A DNA stretch of 7,114 nucleotides from an uncultured Syntrophomonadaceae bacterium (GTDB lineage: Bacteria > Bacillota > Syntrophomonadia > Syntrophomonadales > Syntrophomonadaceae): positions 1 through 7,114 of the forward strand of contig CALXSZ010000032.1 of assembly GCA_944391275.1 (NCBI GenBank), read 5' to 3'. The translations under genes were made by a program, and so were the position numbers. The notes below the pieces were generated by a model. It was not told the DNA's origin. It searched no databases and was given only the letters and a program-made list of their open reading frames with translations. The stretch's first letter is position 1, and the number at the start of each line of letters is the position of its first letter. This document shows, in pieces, positions 1-6,471 of this stretch.

Positions 1-1
1 A

Positions 2-763
2 GTATTAGGGTCCGGCACGTTTATTCCGGGCTTTGAAACGCAGTTAATTGGAGCGGTTACCGGGGAGGAAAAGGAAGTGCAGGTATCTTTTCCCGAAAAC
101 TATCATGCTACGGATTTAGCAGGAAAACCGGCTGTTTTTAAAGTAAAAGTGCATCAGATTATTGGACGCAAACTGCGGGACTTAAACGATGAATTTGCAC
201 AGGAAGTCAGCGAATATGATACGATGGAAGAATTGCGTGCAGGAATTCGTAAGGATCTTGAAGAATCTAATGAACGGCAGAACCGCCAAGCAATTGAAAC
301 CGCTTTGAAAGATAAATTGATTGACGTTTGTGAAATGGAATTATCGGAAAAAGTCATTGATGAGGAAGCTTATGAAATGGCTGAACAATTTGATCGCCGC
401 TTGCAATCCCAGAATTTTTCCTTAGAACGGTATTTGACCATGGTTGGGTCAAATCCGCAAAAATTTATGGCTGAAATTCGACCTCAAGCGGAAATTCAAG
501 TGAAAACGCAGTTTATTTTGGCTAAGATCGCCGAAGAAAAAGGGTTTGAAGTGGCGGAAGATGAGCTTCAGGCAGAGCTTAAGAAGGTGGCTGATCAATA
601 TCATAAAACCGTAGAGGAAACGCAGGCTATTTTAGGGGAAAATCTGGCGAGCTTACGGTATGATATGCTGAATGCAAAAGCTATGGATTATGTGGTCGAA
701 CATGCCGTGGTGAAAGAATTGGAAGCAAAAACGCCGGAGGAAATTGCAGAAATTTTAAAATAA
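2..763 (+). CDS. tig: Trigger factor, C-terminal part (5' truncated by window edge)
   Basis: Ribosome-associated chaperone and peptidyl-prolyl isomerase that binds nascent polypeptides near the exit tunnel in the cytoplasm. The reading frame is open from base 2, and the first visible residues (GSGTFIPGFE, then LIGAVTGEE and FPENYHA, with LAGKPAVFKVKV) are the second half of the FKBP-type isomerase domain of trigger factors. The following roughly 170 residues are charged and helical (NDEFAQEVSEYDT, then long Glu/Lys-rich stretches), as expected for the C-terminal chaperone arms. About 253 residues are visible; trigger factors are usually near 430, so the ribosome-binding N-terminal domain and part of the isomerase domain lie upstream of the window. 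An internal ATG-less GTG at 77 is not a start, because homology continues upstream of it. The gene precedes clpP by 91 bp, the usual order in many bacteria. No terminator is visible after the stop, so read-through into clpP is possible. Confidence 0.96.
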   Translation, partial: VLGSGTFIPGFETQLIGAVTGEEKEVQVSFPENYHATDLAGKPAVFKVKVHQIIGRKLRDLNDEFAQEVSEYDTMEELRAGIRKDLEESNERQNRQAIETALKDKLIDVCEMELSEKVIDEEAYEMAEQFDRRLQSQNFSLERYLTMVGSNPQKFMAEIRPQAEIQVKTQFILAKIAEEKGFEVAEDELQAELKKVADQYHKTVEETQAILGENLASLRYDMLNAKAMDYVVEHAVVKELEAKTPEEIAEILK

Positions 764-816
764 GAAAAAACAGGGATGGTAACGTGTAATTTTGCGAATA
801 AAATTGCATACTATAC

Positions 817-840
817 CAAGTAAAGGTAATCAAGTAAAGG
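817..840 (+). repeat. Tandem 10-bp direct repeat just upstream of clpP
   Basis: CAAGTAAAGG occurs at 817-826 and again at 831-840, separated by TAAT, giving a 14-bp period. The second copy runs directly into the clpP Shine-Dalgarno (AAGGAGGG, 837-844). It may be a simple duplication of the ribosome-binding region or a binding site for a regulator. It does not match the CtsR heptad repeat or the CIRCE element. No function is claimed. Confidence 0.5.
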
Positions 841-854
841 AGGGAAACCCTATC

Positions 855-1448
855 ATGCTAATTCCTACAGTCATTGAACAAAGTAGCCGTGGCGAACGGG
901 CTTATGATATTTATTCCAGATTACTACGGGATCGAATCATCTTTTTAGGTGGAGAGATTGATGATCATGTAGCGAATTTAATTATTGCGCAGTTGTTATT
1001 TTTAGATGCAGAAAATCCGGATAAAGATATTAATTTATATATCAACAGTCCGGGCGGCGTGGTGACTTCCGGAATGGCGATTTATGATACGATGCAATAT
1101 ATCCATGCAGATGTTTCAACGATTTGTGTAGGGATGGCTGCGAGTATGGGCGCGTTTCTCTTGGCGGCTGGCCAACCGGGGAAACGGTTTGCCCTTCCCA
1201 ATTCGGAAATTATGATTCATCAACCTTTAGGCGGAATGCAAGGCCAGGCGACGGATATTGAAATTCATGCCCGCCGTTTACTGCAGATGAAAGAAAATCT
1301 GAATCGGATATTGGCCGAACGCACGGGAAAAGATATGGAAACCATTCGTAGAGATACCGAACGGGATCATTTTATGACCGCTGAAGAAGCAAAAGAATAT
1401 GGTTTGATTGACGGAGTGGTGGGAAAAATTATGGGAGATAAAAAATAA
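855..1448 (+). CDS. clpP: ATP-dependent Clp protease proteolytic subunit ClpP
   Basis: Serine peptidase that forms the double-heptamer degradation chamber and works with ClpX or other Clp ATPases in the cytoplasm. The protein is 197 residues, the usual Bacillota length. The catalytic triad is visible: Ser97 in GMAASMG, His122 in MIHQP, and Asp171 in ERDHF. The substrate-binding strand INSPGG (residues 64-69) and the handle helix region are intact, as is the LIDGVV motif near the C-terminus. I chose ATG 855 because it follows a strong AAGGAGGG with a 10-base spacer and gives the canonical N-terminus MLIPTVIEQ. The frame stays open upstream to a TTG at 792, but the extra 21 residues do not look like ClpP and have no good ribosome site. 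It lies between tig and clpX, and the three probably act as a protein-quality-control cluster. No CIRCE or CtsR operator is seen upstream, so heat-shock control, if any, is not visible here. Confidence 0.97.
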   Translation: MLIPTVIEQSSRGERAYDIYSRLLRDRIIFLGGEIDDHVANLIIAQLLFLDAENPDKDINLYINSPGGVVTSGMAIYDTMQYIHADVSTICVGMAASMGAFLLAAGQPGKRFALPNSEIMIHQPLGGMQGQATDIEIHARRLLQMKENLNRILAERTGKDMETIRRDTERDHFMTAEEAKEYGLIDGVVGKIMGDKK

Positions 1449-1473
1449 CCCAATCCAATATCACAATCGTATC

Positions 1474-1502
1474 GCGGTCGAAAAAACGGAAAATTCGACC
1501 GC
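1474..1502 (+). other. Stem-loop between clpP and clpX
   Basis: A perfect 9-bp inverted repeat, GCGGTCGAA (1474-1482) and TTCGACCGC (1494-1502), flanks an 11-base A-rich loop. A short run of five T begins seven bases after the stem, so it is not a canonical intrinsic terminator. It could attenuate transcription, act as an mRNA processing or stability element, or set the clpP to clpX ratio. It does not cover the clpX ribosome site, which lies at 1518-1523. Confidence 0.6.
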
Positions 1503-1527
1503 AACTGATTTTTAAGCGAGGTGTCGT

Positions 1528-2778
1528 ATGCCGAAAAACAATGGGGATGAAAACAAACAATTGAAATGTTCTTTCTGCGGAAAGACCCAAGAACAGGTAA
1601 AAAAATTAATTGCTGGACCGGGCGTTTATATCTGTGATGAGTGTGTGGAACTTTGTACAGAGATTATTGCTGAGGAAGTTACGCCGCCTTCAACCATTCA
1701 GTGGGAGAACATGCTTAAACCACTGGAAATTAAAGCGATCATAGACGATTATGTCATTGGACAGGACCGAGCCAAAAAAGCTTTAGCGGTGGCTGTTTAC
1801 AACCACTACAAGCGAATTTTCCTCGGACGTAAAGGGGACGATACGGAGCTGCAAAAAAGCAATATTCTCATGTTGGGGCCGACTGGGAGTGGGAAAACGC
1901 TGCTAGCGCAAACCTTGGCCAAATTATTGAACGTTCCTTTTGCGATTGCCGACGCCACTTCTTTGACCGAGGCAGGTTATGTAGGGGAAGACGTTGAAAA
2001 TATCCTGTTAAAACTCATTCAAGCGGCGGACTATGACGTAGCCAGGGCGGAAAAAGGGATTATTTATATTGATGAAATTGATAAAATTGCACGCAAGACA
2101 GATAATCCCAGCATTACGCGCGACGTCTCCGGAGAAGGCGTACAGCAGGCGCTGTTGAAAATTTTAGAGGGTACGGTTGCCAGTGTGCCGCCGCAGGGAG
2201 GACCGAAACATCCGCATCAAGAATTTATACAAATTGACACCACGAACATCTTATTCATTTGCGGAGGCGCTTTTGAAGGAATCGAAAAAATCATCCAAGG
2301 CCGGATTGACCAAAAAGTCATGGGGTTTGGAGCGAAGATACAGTCCTCGTCGAATCAAGAAATTGGGGATTTCTTAAAACAGATTTTGCCGCAGGATTTA
2401 TTGCATTTTGGGTTAATTCCGGAATTTATTGGACGTGTTCCCGTGGTCGTTACCTTAGATGCATTGAATGAAGAAGCGCTCGTGCAAATTTTAACCCAAC
2501 CCAAAAACGCTTTGGTACGTCAATACAAGAGTTTGTTTAAAATGGATGGGGTTGAATTGGAATTTACAGAAGATGCGATACAGGCGATTGCCCGAGAAGC
2601 GCTTCGGAGAAAAACAGGCGCGAGAGGACTGCGAGCAATTGTAGAAGATATGATGACGGACGTGATGTATGAAATCCCATCCCGAAATGACATTATGCGA
2701 GTCGTTATTACACAAGAAACGATTACCAAAAATGAACCGCCTTTGCTTGTGACGATCGATCATCGTCAGCGCGCATAG
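1528..2778 (+). CDS. clpX: ATP-dependent Clp protease ATP-binding subunit ClpX
   Basis: AAA+ unfoldase that recognises tagged or specific substrates, unfolds them and passes them to ClpP. The 416 residues match the family length. In order: an N-terminal C4 zinc-binding domain (Cys14, Cys17, Cys36, Cys39), Walker A GPTGSGKT (117-124), the pore-1 loop GYVG (150-153), Walker B IIYIDEIDK (178-186), the pore-2 segment SGEGVQQ, the arginine finger in PEFIGR (Arg303), and sensor 2 in GARGLRA (364-370). The ClpP-docking loop reads MGF (265-267) where IGF is usual; this is a conservative change. The substrate-engaging RKH loop reads PKH (226-228), which lacks the usual first arginine. The start is supported by GAGGTG at 1518-1523, four bases before ATG. 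The gene sits 79 bp after clpP, with a hairpin between them, and is followed by a strong terminator, so it probably ends the transcription unit. The lon gene often found after clpX is absent. Confidence 0.98.
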   Translation: MPKNNGDENKQLKCSFCGKTQEQVKKLIAGPGVYICDECVELCTEIIAEEVTPPSTIQWENMLKPLEIKAIIDDYVIGQDRAKKALAVAVYNHYKRIFLGRKGDDTELQKSNILMLGPTGSGKTLLAQTLAKLLNVPFAIADATSLTEAGYVGEDVENILLKLIQAADYDVARAEKGIIYIDEIDKIARKTDNPSITRDVSGEGVQQALLKILEGTVASVPPQGGPKHPHQEFIQIDTTNILFICGGAFEGIEKIIQGRIDQKVMGFGAKIQSSSNQEIGDFLKQILPQDLLHFGLIPEFIGRVPVVVTLDALNEEALVQILTQPKNALVRQYKSLFKMDGVELEFTEDAIQAIAREALRRKTGARGLRAIVEDMMTDVMYEIPSRNDIMRVVITQETITKNEPPLLVTIDHRQRA

Positions 2779-2808
2779 GATGGAATGGGACTCCAATTTT
2801 AAACGAAC

Positions 2809-2850
2809 AATAAAACAGGGGATTCGTGTGAATTTCCTGTTTTATTTTTT
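2809..2850 (+). terminator. Rho-independent terminator after clpX
   Basis: AATAAAACAGG (2809-2819) pairs with CCTGTTTTATT (2836-2846). The inner bases continue the stem through two G-T wobbles and ATTC/GAAT to a GTGT tetraloop, making about 17 bp in all. A T-rich run follows to 2850. It lies 30 bases after the clpX stop and closes the tig-clpP-clpX cluster. The A-rich left arm means it could also work for transcripts from the other strand. Confidence 0.88.
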
Positions 2851-2891
2851 TGAAATTCTTCATTCAATGGATTTTTTTCTAAGGGAGAAAA

Positions 2892-2931
2892 TGGTACAAT
2901 ATTTCTCTATAGGATGAAAGAGGAAAGAAGG
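2892..2931 (+). promoter_or_regulatory. Candidate extended -10 promoter and ribosome site for the DUF554 gene
   Basis: TGG followed by TACAAT (2895-2900) is a good extended -10 element. No convincing -35 lies 16-18 bp upstream; that position is a run of T. It sits downstream of the clpX terminator and about 39 bp before the TTG start. AGGAAAGAAGG at 2921-2931 is the ribosome site for that start, with a 7-base spacer. Confidence 0.5.
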
Positions 2932-2938
2932 CGTCGAT

Positions 2939-3634
2939 TTGACAGGGACGATTATTAATGCGTTGGCGATTTTCGTAATGGGCGTGGTTGGGACTTTTTT
3001 AGGCAGAGGGATCCCGGAAAAAATGAATCACAGTCTGATGGTAGGATTGGGAATATTAGTGACGGCGGTCGGGATACAATATACGTTCGAAGCAAATAAT
3101 ATTGCGGTTGTGGCGCTTAGCTTAGGGGGAGGGATTATCTTAGGCGAAATAGCGGATCTAGATGGAAAAGTGAATCGTTTTGGGCTTTGGATACAGAAAC
3201 GTTTAACCAAAAACCAAGAAAGTTCTCTGGGGAATGCATTTGTTACGGCCTCTTTATTATTTTGCGTGGGGGCGATGGGCATTTTAGGCGCTATCGAAGA
3301 TGGATTAACCGGAAATGTTCAAATTTTATTGTTAAAATCAATTTTAGATGGAATTTTTTCTTTCATTTTGGGCGCTTCCATGGGGATCGGCGTGATTTTA
3401 TCCGCCATACCCATCTTAGTTTATCAAGGCGCTATTTCTTTGGCCGCCTCCAACGTCCAAGCGATTCTTAGCGATGTTCTTATGGGCAATATTACAGCTT
3501 TAGGGGGCGTTATGATTGCAGGAATTGGGCTAAATATGATGAAAATAACGCAGATTCGCGTTTCGAATATGCTTCCGGGTTTATTGCTGATTGCGCCGTT
3601 CATGTATATCTATTCGTTTCTTCCCGCAGCCTAA
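2939..3634 (+). CDS. DUF554 (YdfK-like) integral membrane protein
   Basis: I recognise this as a member of the DUF554 family of small multipass inner-membrane proteins. Their function is not established; a transport role is often suggested. The 231 residues are dominated by hydrophobic segments at roughly 3-22, 34-49, 55-70, 99-118, 137-160, 186-200 and 208-226. Family-type motifs are visible: an N-terminal GTIINALAI with LGRGIPE, SLGGGIILGEIADLD, LLFCVGAMGILGAIEDGL, and KSILDGIFS. There is no separate signal peptide, and the first helix serves as the membrane anchor. The start is TTG at 2939, chosen because it follows AGGAAAGAAGG with good spacing and gives the expected N-terminus; no ATG is nearby in frame before residue 14. 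It appears to be its own transcription unit, bounded by the clpX terminator and by the promoter of the next gene. No terminator is visible after its stop. Confidence 0.88.
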   Translation: MTGTIINALAIFVMGVVGTFLGRGIPEKMNHSLMVGLGILVTAVGIQYTFEANNIAVVALSLGGGIILGEIADLDGKVNRFGLWIQKRLTKNQESSLGNAFVTASLLFCVGAMGILGAIEDGLTGNVQILLLKSILDGIFSFILGASMGIGVILSAIPILVYQGAISLAASNVQAILSDVLMGNITALGGVMIAGIGLNMMKITQIRVSNMLPGLLLIAPFMYIYSFLPAA

Positions 3635-3692
3635 ACGGTGGAAGATCGCTACATTGTATACTTAAAAAATACTTTTTTTTATATGGGAAGTT

Positions 3693-3701
3693 TGCTATAA
3701 T
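3693..3701 (+). promoter_or_regulatory. Extended -10 promoter for the NifV-like gene
   Basis: TGC TATAAT (TATAAT at 3696-3701) is a consensus extended -10. The -35 position at about 3673-3678 is only a T run, which an extended -10 can tolerate. The expected start near 3708 would give a leader of about 90 bases before the gene at 3798. This leader contains the inverted repeat listed separately. Confidence 0.65.
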
Positions 3702-3724
3702 ATGCTATCAAGTTTCTTACGCAT

Positions 3725-3757
3725 AAAACTGAAAAAGTGGAATTTCATATCAGTTTT
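3725..3757 (+). promoter_or_regulatory. Inverted repeat in the leader of the NifV-like gene
   Basis: AAAACTGA (3725-3732) and TCAGTTTT (3750-3757) form a perfect 8-bp inverted repeat around a 17-base interior. The interior holds a smaller imperfect palindrome, TGGAATTTCA (3738-3747). It lies just downstream of the predicted transcription start. It could be a repressor operator or a leader RNA hairpin. The run ATTTTT at 3769-3774 follows too loosely to call an attenuator. It is too short for a T-box or a known large riboswitch. Confidence 0.45.
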
Positions 3758-3797
3758 CATAGTAGAAGATTTTTAATACGAGTGAAAGGGGAAAAAA

Positions 3798-4997
3798 ATG
3801 GATAATAATAAGAATCGGGATTGGTTTCTGGATCCGGAAGCAAAAGTATATATTGTCGATACAACCTTAAGAGATGGCGAACAAACAGCAGGCGTTGTTT
3901 TTTCAAACGAAGAAAAAATTCAGATTGCCAAATATTTGGATATGATCGGAGTCGACCAAATTGAGGCGGGTATCCCGGTGATGGGCGGTTTCGAAAAAGA
4001 ATGTATTAAAGATATTGTCAATCTAGGATTAAAGGCCAGTATTATGGCGTGGAATCGGCCGGTTATTCAGGATTTACAAGCTTCTGTGGAATGCGGGGTG
4101 GACGCGGTCGCCATTTCGATTTCAACCTCCGACATCCATATTCAACATAAATTGCGCACAACCCGCGAGGACGTTTTATATAAAATGTCGGAAGCCGTAA
4201 AATTTGCCAAGGATCATGATTTGTATGTTTCTGTGAATGCGGAAGACGCTTCGCGGTCGGACATGGAGTTCCTGGTAGAATACGCTTTAACAGCGAAAAA
4301 ACATGGGGCGGACCGCTTGCGTTTCTGTGATACGGTCGGTACGCTGAATCCGACGACAACTTTCCGGAAGATTCGGACCCTGCATGACGCCACAGGATTG
4401 GATATTGAAATGCATACGCATAATGATTTTGGAATGGCAACAGCCAATTCTTTGTCGGGTGTTTATGCAGGAGCGAATTATATCGGCGTTACGGTAAACG
4501 GTTTAGGGGAACGGGCCGGAAATTCCAGTTTACAGGAAGCGATTATGGGGTTAAAACATCTCATGAATGTACAATGTGATTACAATACAACAGTCTTGCG
4601 CGAAGTGGCGGAATATGTGGCGAAAGCCTCAAACCGTCCATTACCGGTTTCGATTCCAATTGTAGGGTCCAATATTTTTGCGCACGAATCCGGTATTCAT
4701 GGCGATGGGGTTTTAAAAAATCCGTTGACGTATGAAGTTTTTTCACCGGAAGAAGTCGGATTGGAACGCCAAATTATTATTGGGAAACATTCCGGAACCG
4801 CTTCAATTAAATCCAAATTTCATGAGTATGGAATTGAGTTAGATCCGCAAGAGACGGCGGATTTATTGGAATTAGCCCGTTTACAGGCGATTGATAAAAA
4901 ACGTTCGTTGTTTGATAAAGAATTAGTAACCATGTATCACGCCTATAAAAAGGGAAAAGAAAAAGGCGAAAATGACAGTTTGGAGAGAGGTAACTAA
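3798..4997 (+). CDS. Homocitrate synthase/NifV-like acyltransferase; candidate Re-citrate synthase
   Basis: DRE-TIM metallolyase of the homocitrate/2-isopropylmalate synthase family, which condenses acetyl-CoA with a 2-oxo acid in the cytoplasm. The 399 residues are close to the NifV type. Visible motifs are DTTLRDGEQ (21-29, catalytic Arg25 and metal ligand Asp26), EDASRSD (149-155), HTHND (206-210, metal ligands His206 and His208), NGLGERAGN (234-242), HESGIHGDG (296-304) and GKHSG (329-333). It ends soon after a short Lys-rich tail (383-389), so it lacks the long C-terminal allosteric domain of LeuA. ATG 3798 follows AAAGGGG at 3785-3791 by six bases. No nif gene or lysine-pathway gene is in the window. 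The next gene is isocitrate dehydrogenase, so Re-type citrate synthase, a known member of this superfamily in anaerobes, is a real alternative to homocitrate synthase. The family is clear; the substrate is inference. It has its own promoter and a terminator behind it. Confidence 0.85.
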   Translation: MDNNKNRDWFLDPEAKVYIVDTTLRDGEQTAGVVFSNEEKIQIAKYLDMIGVDQIEAGIPVMGGFEKECIKDIVNLGLKASIMAWNRPVIQDLQASVECGVDAVAISISTSDIHIQHKLRTTREDVLYKMSEAVKFAKDHDLYVSVNAEDASRSDMEFLVEYALTAKKHGADRLRFCDTVGTLNPTTTFRKIRTLHDATGLDIEMHTHNDFGMATANSLSGVYAGANYIGVTVNGLGERAGNSSLQEAIMGLKHLMNVQCDYNTTVLREVAEYVAKASNRPLPVSIPIVGSNIFAHESGIHGDGVLKNPLTYEVFSPEEVGLERQIIIGKHSGTASIKSKFHEYGIELDPQETADLLELARLQAIDKKRSLFDKELVTMYHAYKKGKEKGENDSLERGN

Positions 4998-5015
4998 ATT
5001 AATGGAATGAAATAA

Positions 5016-5050
5016 AAAGGGCTGGATGCGCATCCGGCCCTTTGTTCGTT
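5016..5050 (+). terminator. Terminator hairpin between the NifV-like gene and icd
   Basis: AAAGGGCTGGATGC (5016-5029) pairs with GCATCCGGCCCTTT (5030-5043) with a single T-G wobble. A few central bases must open to form the loop. The T run after it is interrupted (TTTGTTCGTTT), so termination may be partial, leaving some icd transcript from the upstream promoter. Confidence 0.8.
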
Positions 5051-5069
5051 TAGCGACTAAAAATACAAA
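5042..5069 (+). promoter_or_regulatory. Weak candidate promoter for icd
   Basis: TTGTTC (5042-5047) and TACAAA (5064-5069) are 16 bp apart, within the tail of the terminator and just upstream of icd. The match is modest. It is proposed because the hairpin before it would separate icd from the upstream promoter. Confidence 0.3.
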
Positions 5070-5084
5070 ATACATGAAAATACA
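5060..5084 (+). repeat. Three copies of AAAATACA upstream of icd
   Basis: AAAATACA begins at 5060, 5067 and 5077; the first two copies share one base. The last copy ends just before the icd ribosome site AGGGAGG (5085-5091). It may be a regulator site, a translation-enhancing A-rich leader or chance in an A-rich stretch. Confidence 0.45.
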
Positions 5085-5101
5085 AGGGAGGAAAAAGAAT
5101 T

Positions 5102-6370
5102 ATGTCTGATGCGGGGAAAATTACAATTCAAAATGGCGCTTTAAATGTACCGGATCATCCGATCATTCCTTTTATTATAGGAGATGGGACAGGGCCAGAT
5201 ATTTGGAATGCGGCGTCTCGCGTGCTGAATGCAGCGGTTCAAAAAGCTTATCAAGGGAAAAGAGAAATTCAGTGGCGGGAGGTTTTAGCGGGGGAAAAGG
5301 CTTTTCAGGAAACGGGCGATTGGCTGCCGCAGGAAACCTTGGACACCATTCGCGAGTATTTAGTAGCAATTAAGGGGCCGTTAACCACTCCAATTGGCGG
5401 GGGATTTCGTTCCTTAAACGTTGCTTTACGCCAAGAATTGGATTTATATGTTTGTTTGCGTCCAGTTCGTTGGTTTACGGGCGTTCCTTCCCCAGTTAAG
5501 CGCCCAGAAGATGTCAATATGGTTGTTTTTCGCGAAAATACAGAAGATATTTATGCGGGAATTGAGTTTGCTTTCGATACGCCGGAAGCGAAAAAAGTGA
5601 TTCAATTCTTACAGGAAGAAATGGGCGTACGGAAAATTCGGTTTCCTCAAACCTCTGGAATTGGAATTAAACCCATTTCGCAAGAAGGTTCGAGTCGATT
5701 AATTCGTGCGGCTATCCAGTATGCCATAGATCACCATCGTAGGAGCGTGACGATTGTACACAAGGGCAATATTATGAAATATACCGAAGGCGCTTTCAAA
5801 AATTGGGGATATGATGTAGCGGAAAATGAGTTTGGCGATCAAACGTTCACTTGGCGGCAATATGATGAAATTGCTGAAAAAGAAGGAATAGAAGTCGCTG
5901 ATCAGGCGCAAGCTAAAGCGGAGGCTACAGGAAAAATCATGATTAAAGATGTGATTGCCGATATTTTCTTGCAACAGGTCTTAACACGCCCGAAAGAATT
6001 TGATGTGATTGCTGCCTGTAACCTGAACGGCGATTATATGTCGGATGCTTTAGCTGCTCAAGTAGGGGGGATTGGCATCGCGCCAGGAGCCAATATTAAT
6101 TATATAACCGGTCATGCGATTTTTGAAGCAACACATGGAACGGCTCCTAAGTATGCGAATTTGGATAAAGTCAATCCTTGTTCAGTCTTGTTATCAGGAG
6201 AAATGATGCTGCGTTATATAGGATGGAATGAGGCGGCGGATCGCATTGTTGCATCCGTGGAGAAAACCATTGCTCAAAAAACGGTTACGTATGATTTTGC
6301 GCGTTTGATGGAGGGTGCAACCGAATTAAAATGTTCGGAATTTGCTAATGCTTTAATAAAGAATTTGTAA
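5102..6370 (+). CDS. icd: NADP-dependent isocitrate dehydrogenase
   Basis: Oxidatively decarboxylates isocitrate to 2-oxoglutarate with reduction of NADP in the cytoplasm, feeding glutamate synthesis. The 422 residues and the segment at about 244-280 (TFTWRQYDEIAEKEG, then an Ala/Glu-rich stretch) match the Bacillus CitC type rather than the shorter E. coli version. Substrate residues are in place: Ser104 and Asn106 in FRSLNVALR, Arg110, Arg120, Arg144 in FREN, Tyr151, Lys221 in HKGNIMK, and metal ligands Asp283, Asp311 and Asp315 in NGDYMSD. NADP-type residues Lys350, Tyr351, Val357, Tyr397 and Arg401 correspond to E. coli Lys344, Tyr345, Val351, Tyr391 and Arg395, so NADP is predicted. ATG 5102 follows AGGGAGG at 5085-5091 by ten bases. 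It follows the NifV-like gene but is separated from it by a terminator hairpin. No aconitase gene lies beside it, so the pathway is incomplete in this window. No terminator is visible before the tRNA promoter. Confidence 0.97.
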   Translation: MSDAGKITIQNGALNVPDHPIIPFIIGDGTGPDIWNAASRVLNAAVQKAYQGKREIQWREVLAGEKAFQETGDWLPQETLDTIREYLVAIKGPLTTPIGGGFRSLNVALRQELDLYVCLRPVRWFTGVPSPVKRPEDVNMVVFRENTEDIYAGIEFAFDTPEAKKVIQFLQEEMGVRKIRFPQTSGIGIKPISQEGSSRLIRAAIQYAIDHHRRSVTIVHKGNIMKYTEGAFKNWGYDVAENEFGDQTFTWRQYDEIAEKEGIEVADQAQAKAEATGKIMIKDVIADIFLQQVLTRPKEFDVIAACNLNGDYMSDALAAQVGGIGIAPGANINYITGHAIFEATHGTAPKYANLDKVNPCSVLLSGEMMLRYIGWNEAADRIVASVEKTIAQKTVTYDFARLMEGATELKCSEFANALIKNL

Positions 6371-6402
6371 ACCATAAATTCTATATAAAAAACAAAAAAA
6401 GA

Positions 6403-6431
6403 TTGACAAAACCCCCATCCTTTGGTATCCT
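6403..6431 (+). promoter_or_regulatory. Promoter of the tRNA-Gln/tRNA-Lys unit
   Basis: A perfect -35 TTGACA (6403-6408), a 17-bp spacer, and TATCCT (6426-6431) preceded by TGG (extended -10). Initiation near 6438 would leave about 34 bases of 5' leader before tRNA-Gln, to be removed by RNase P. This is the best sigma-70 type promoter in the window. Confidence 0.85.
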
Positions 6432-6471
6432 AGATAAGGATTTGAGGGGCGTTATAAAGGTTCTCTCATGT

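Noticed and set aside
792..854. Longer N-terminus for clpP from TTG 792
   Set aside because: The extra 21 residues do not resemble ClpP, and the strong AAGGAGGG before ATG 855 sets the start that gives the standard 197-residue protein.
764..854. CIRCE, CtsR operator or a clear promoter upstream of clpP
   Set aside because: I looked for TTAGCACTC-type and GGTCAAA-type repeats and found none. TTGCGA at 792-797 has no -10 at a usable distance.
2491..2796. Minus-strand open frames opposite the end of clpX and elsewhere (for example 4063-4440, 5699-5974)
   Set aside because: They lie antisense inside strongly conserved genes, lack ribosome sites and recognisable domains, and read as shadow frames.
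3658..3797. T-box or metabolite riboswitch before the NifV-like gene
   Set aside because: The predicted leader is only about 90 bases, with no T-box core sequence and no proper terminator/antiterminator pair; only a simple inverted repeat is visible.
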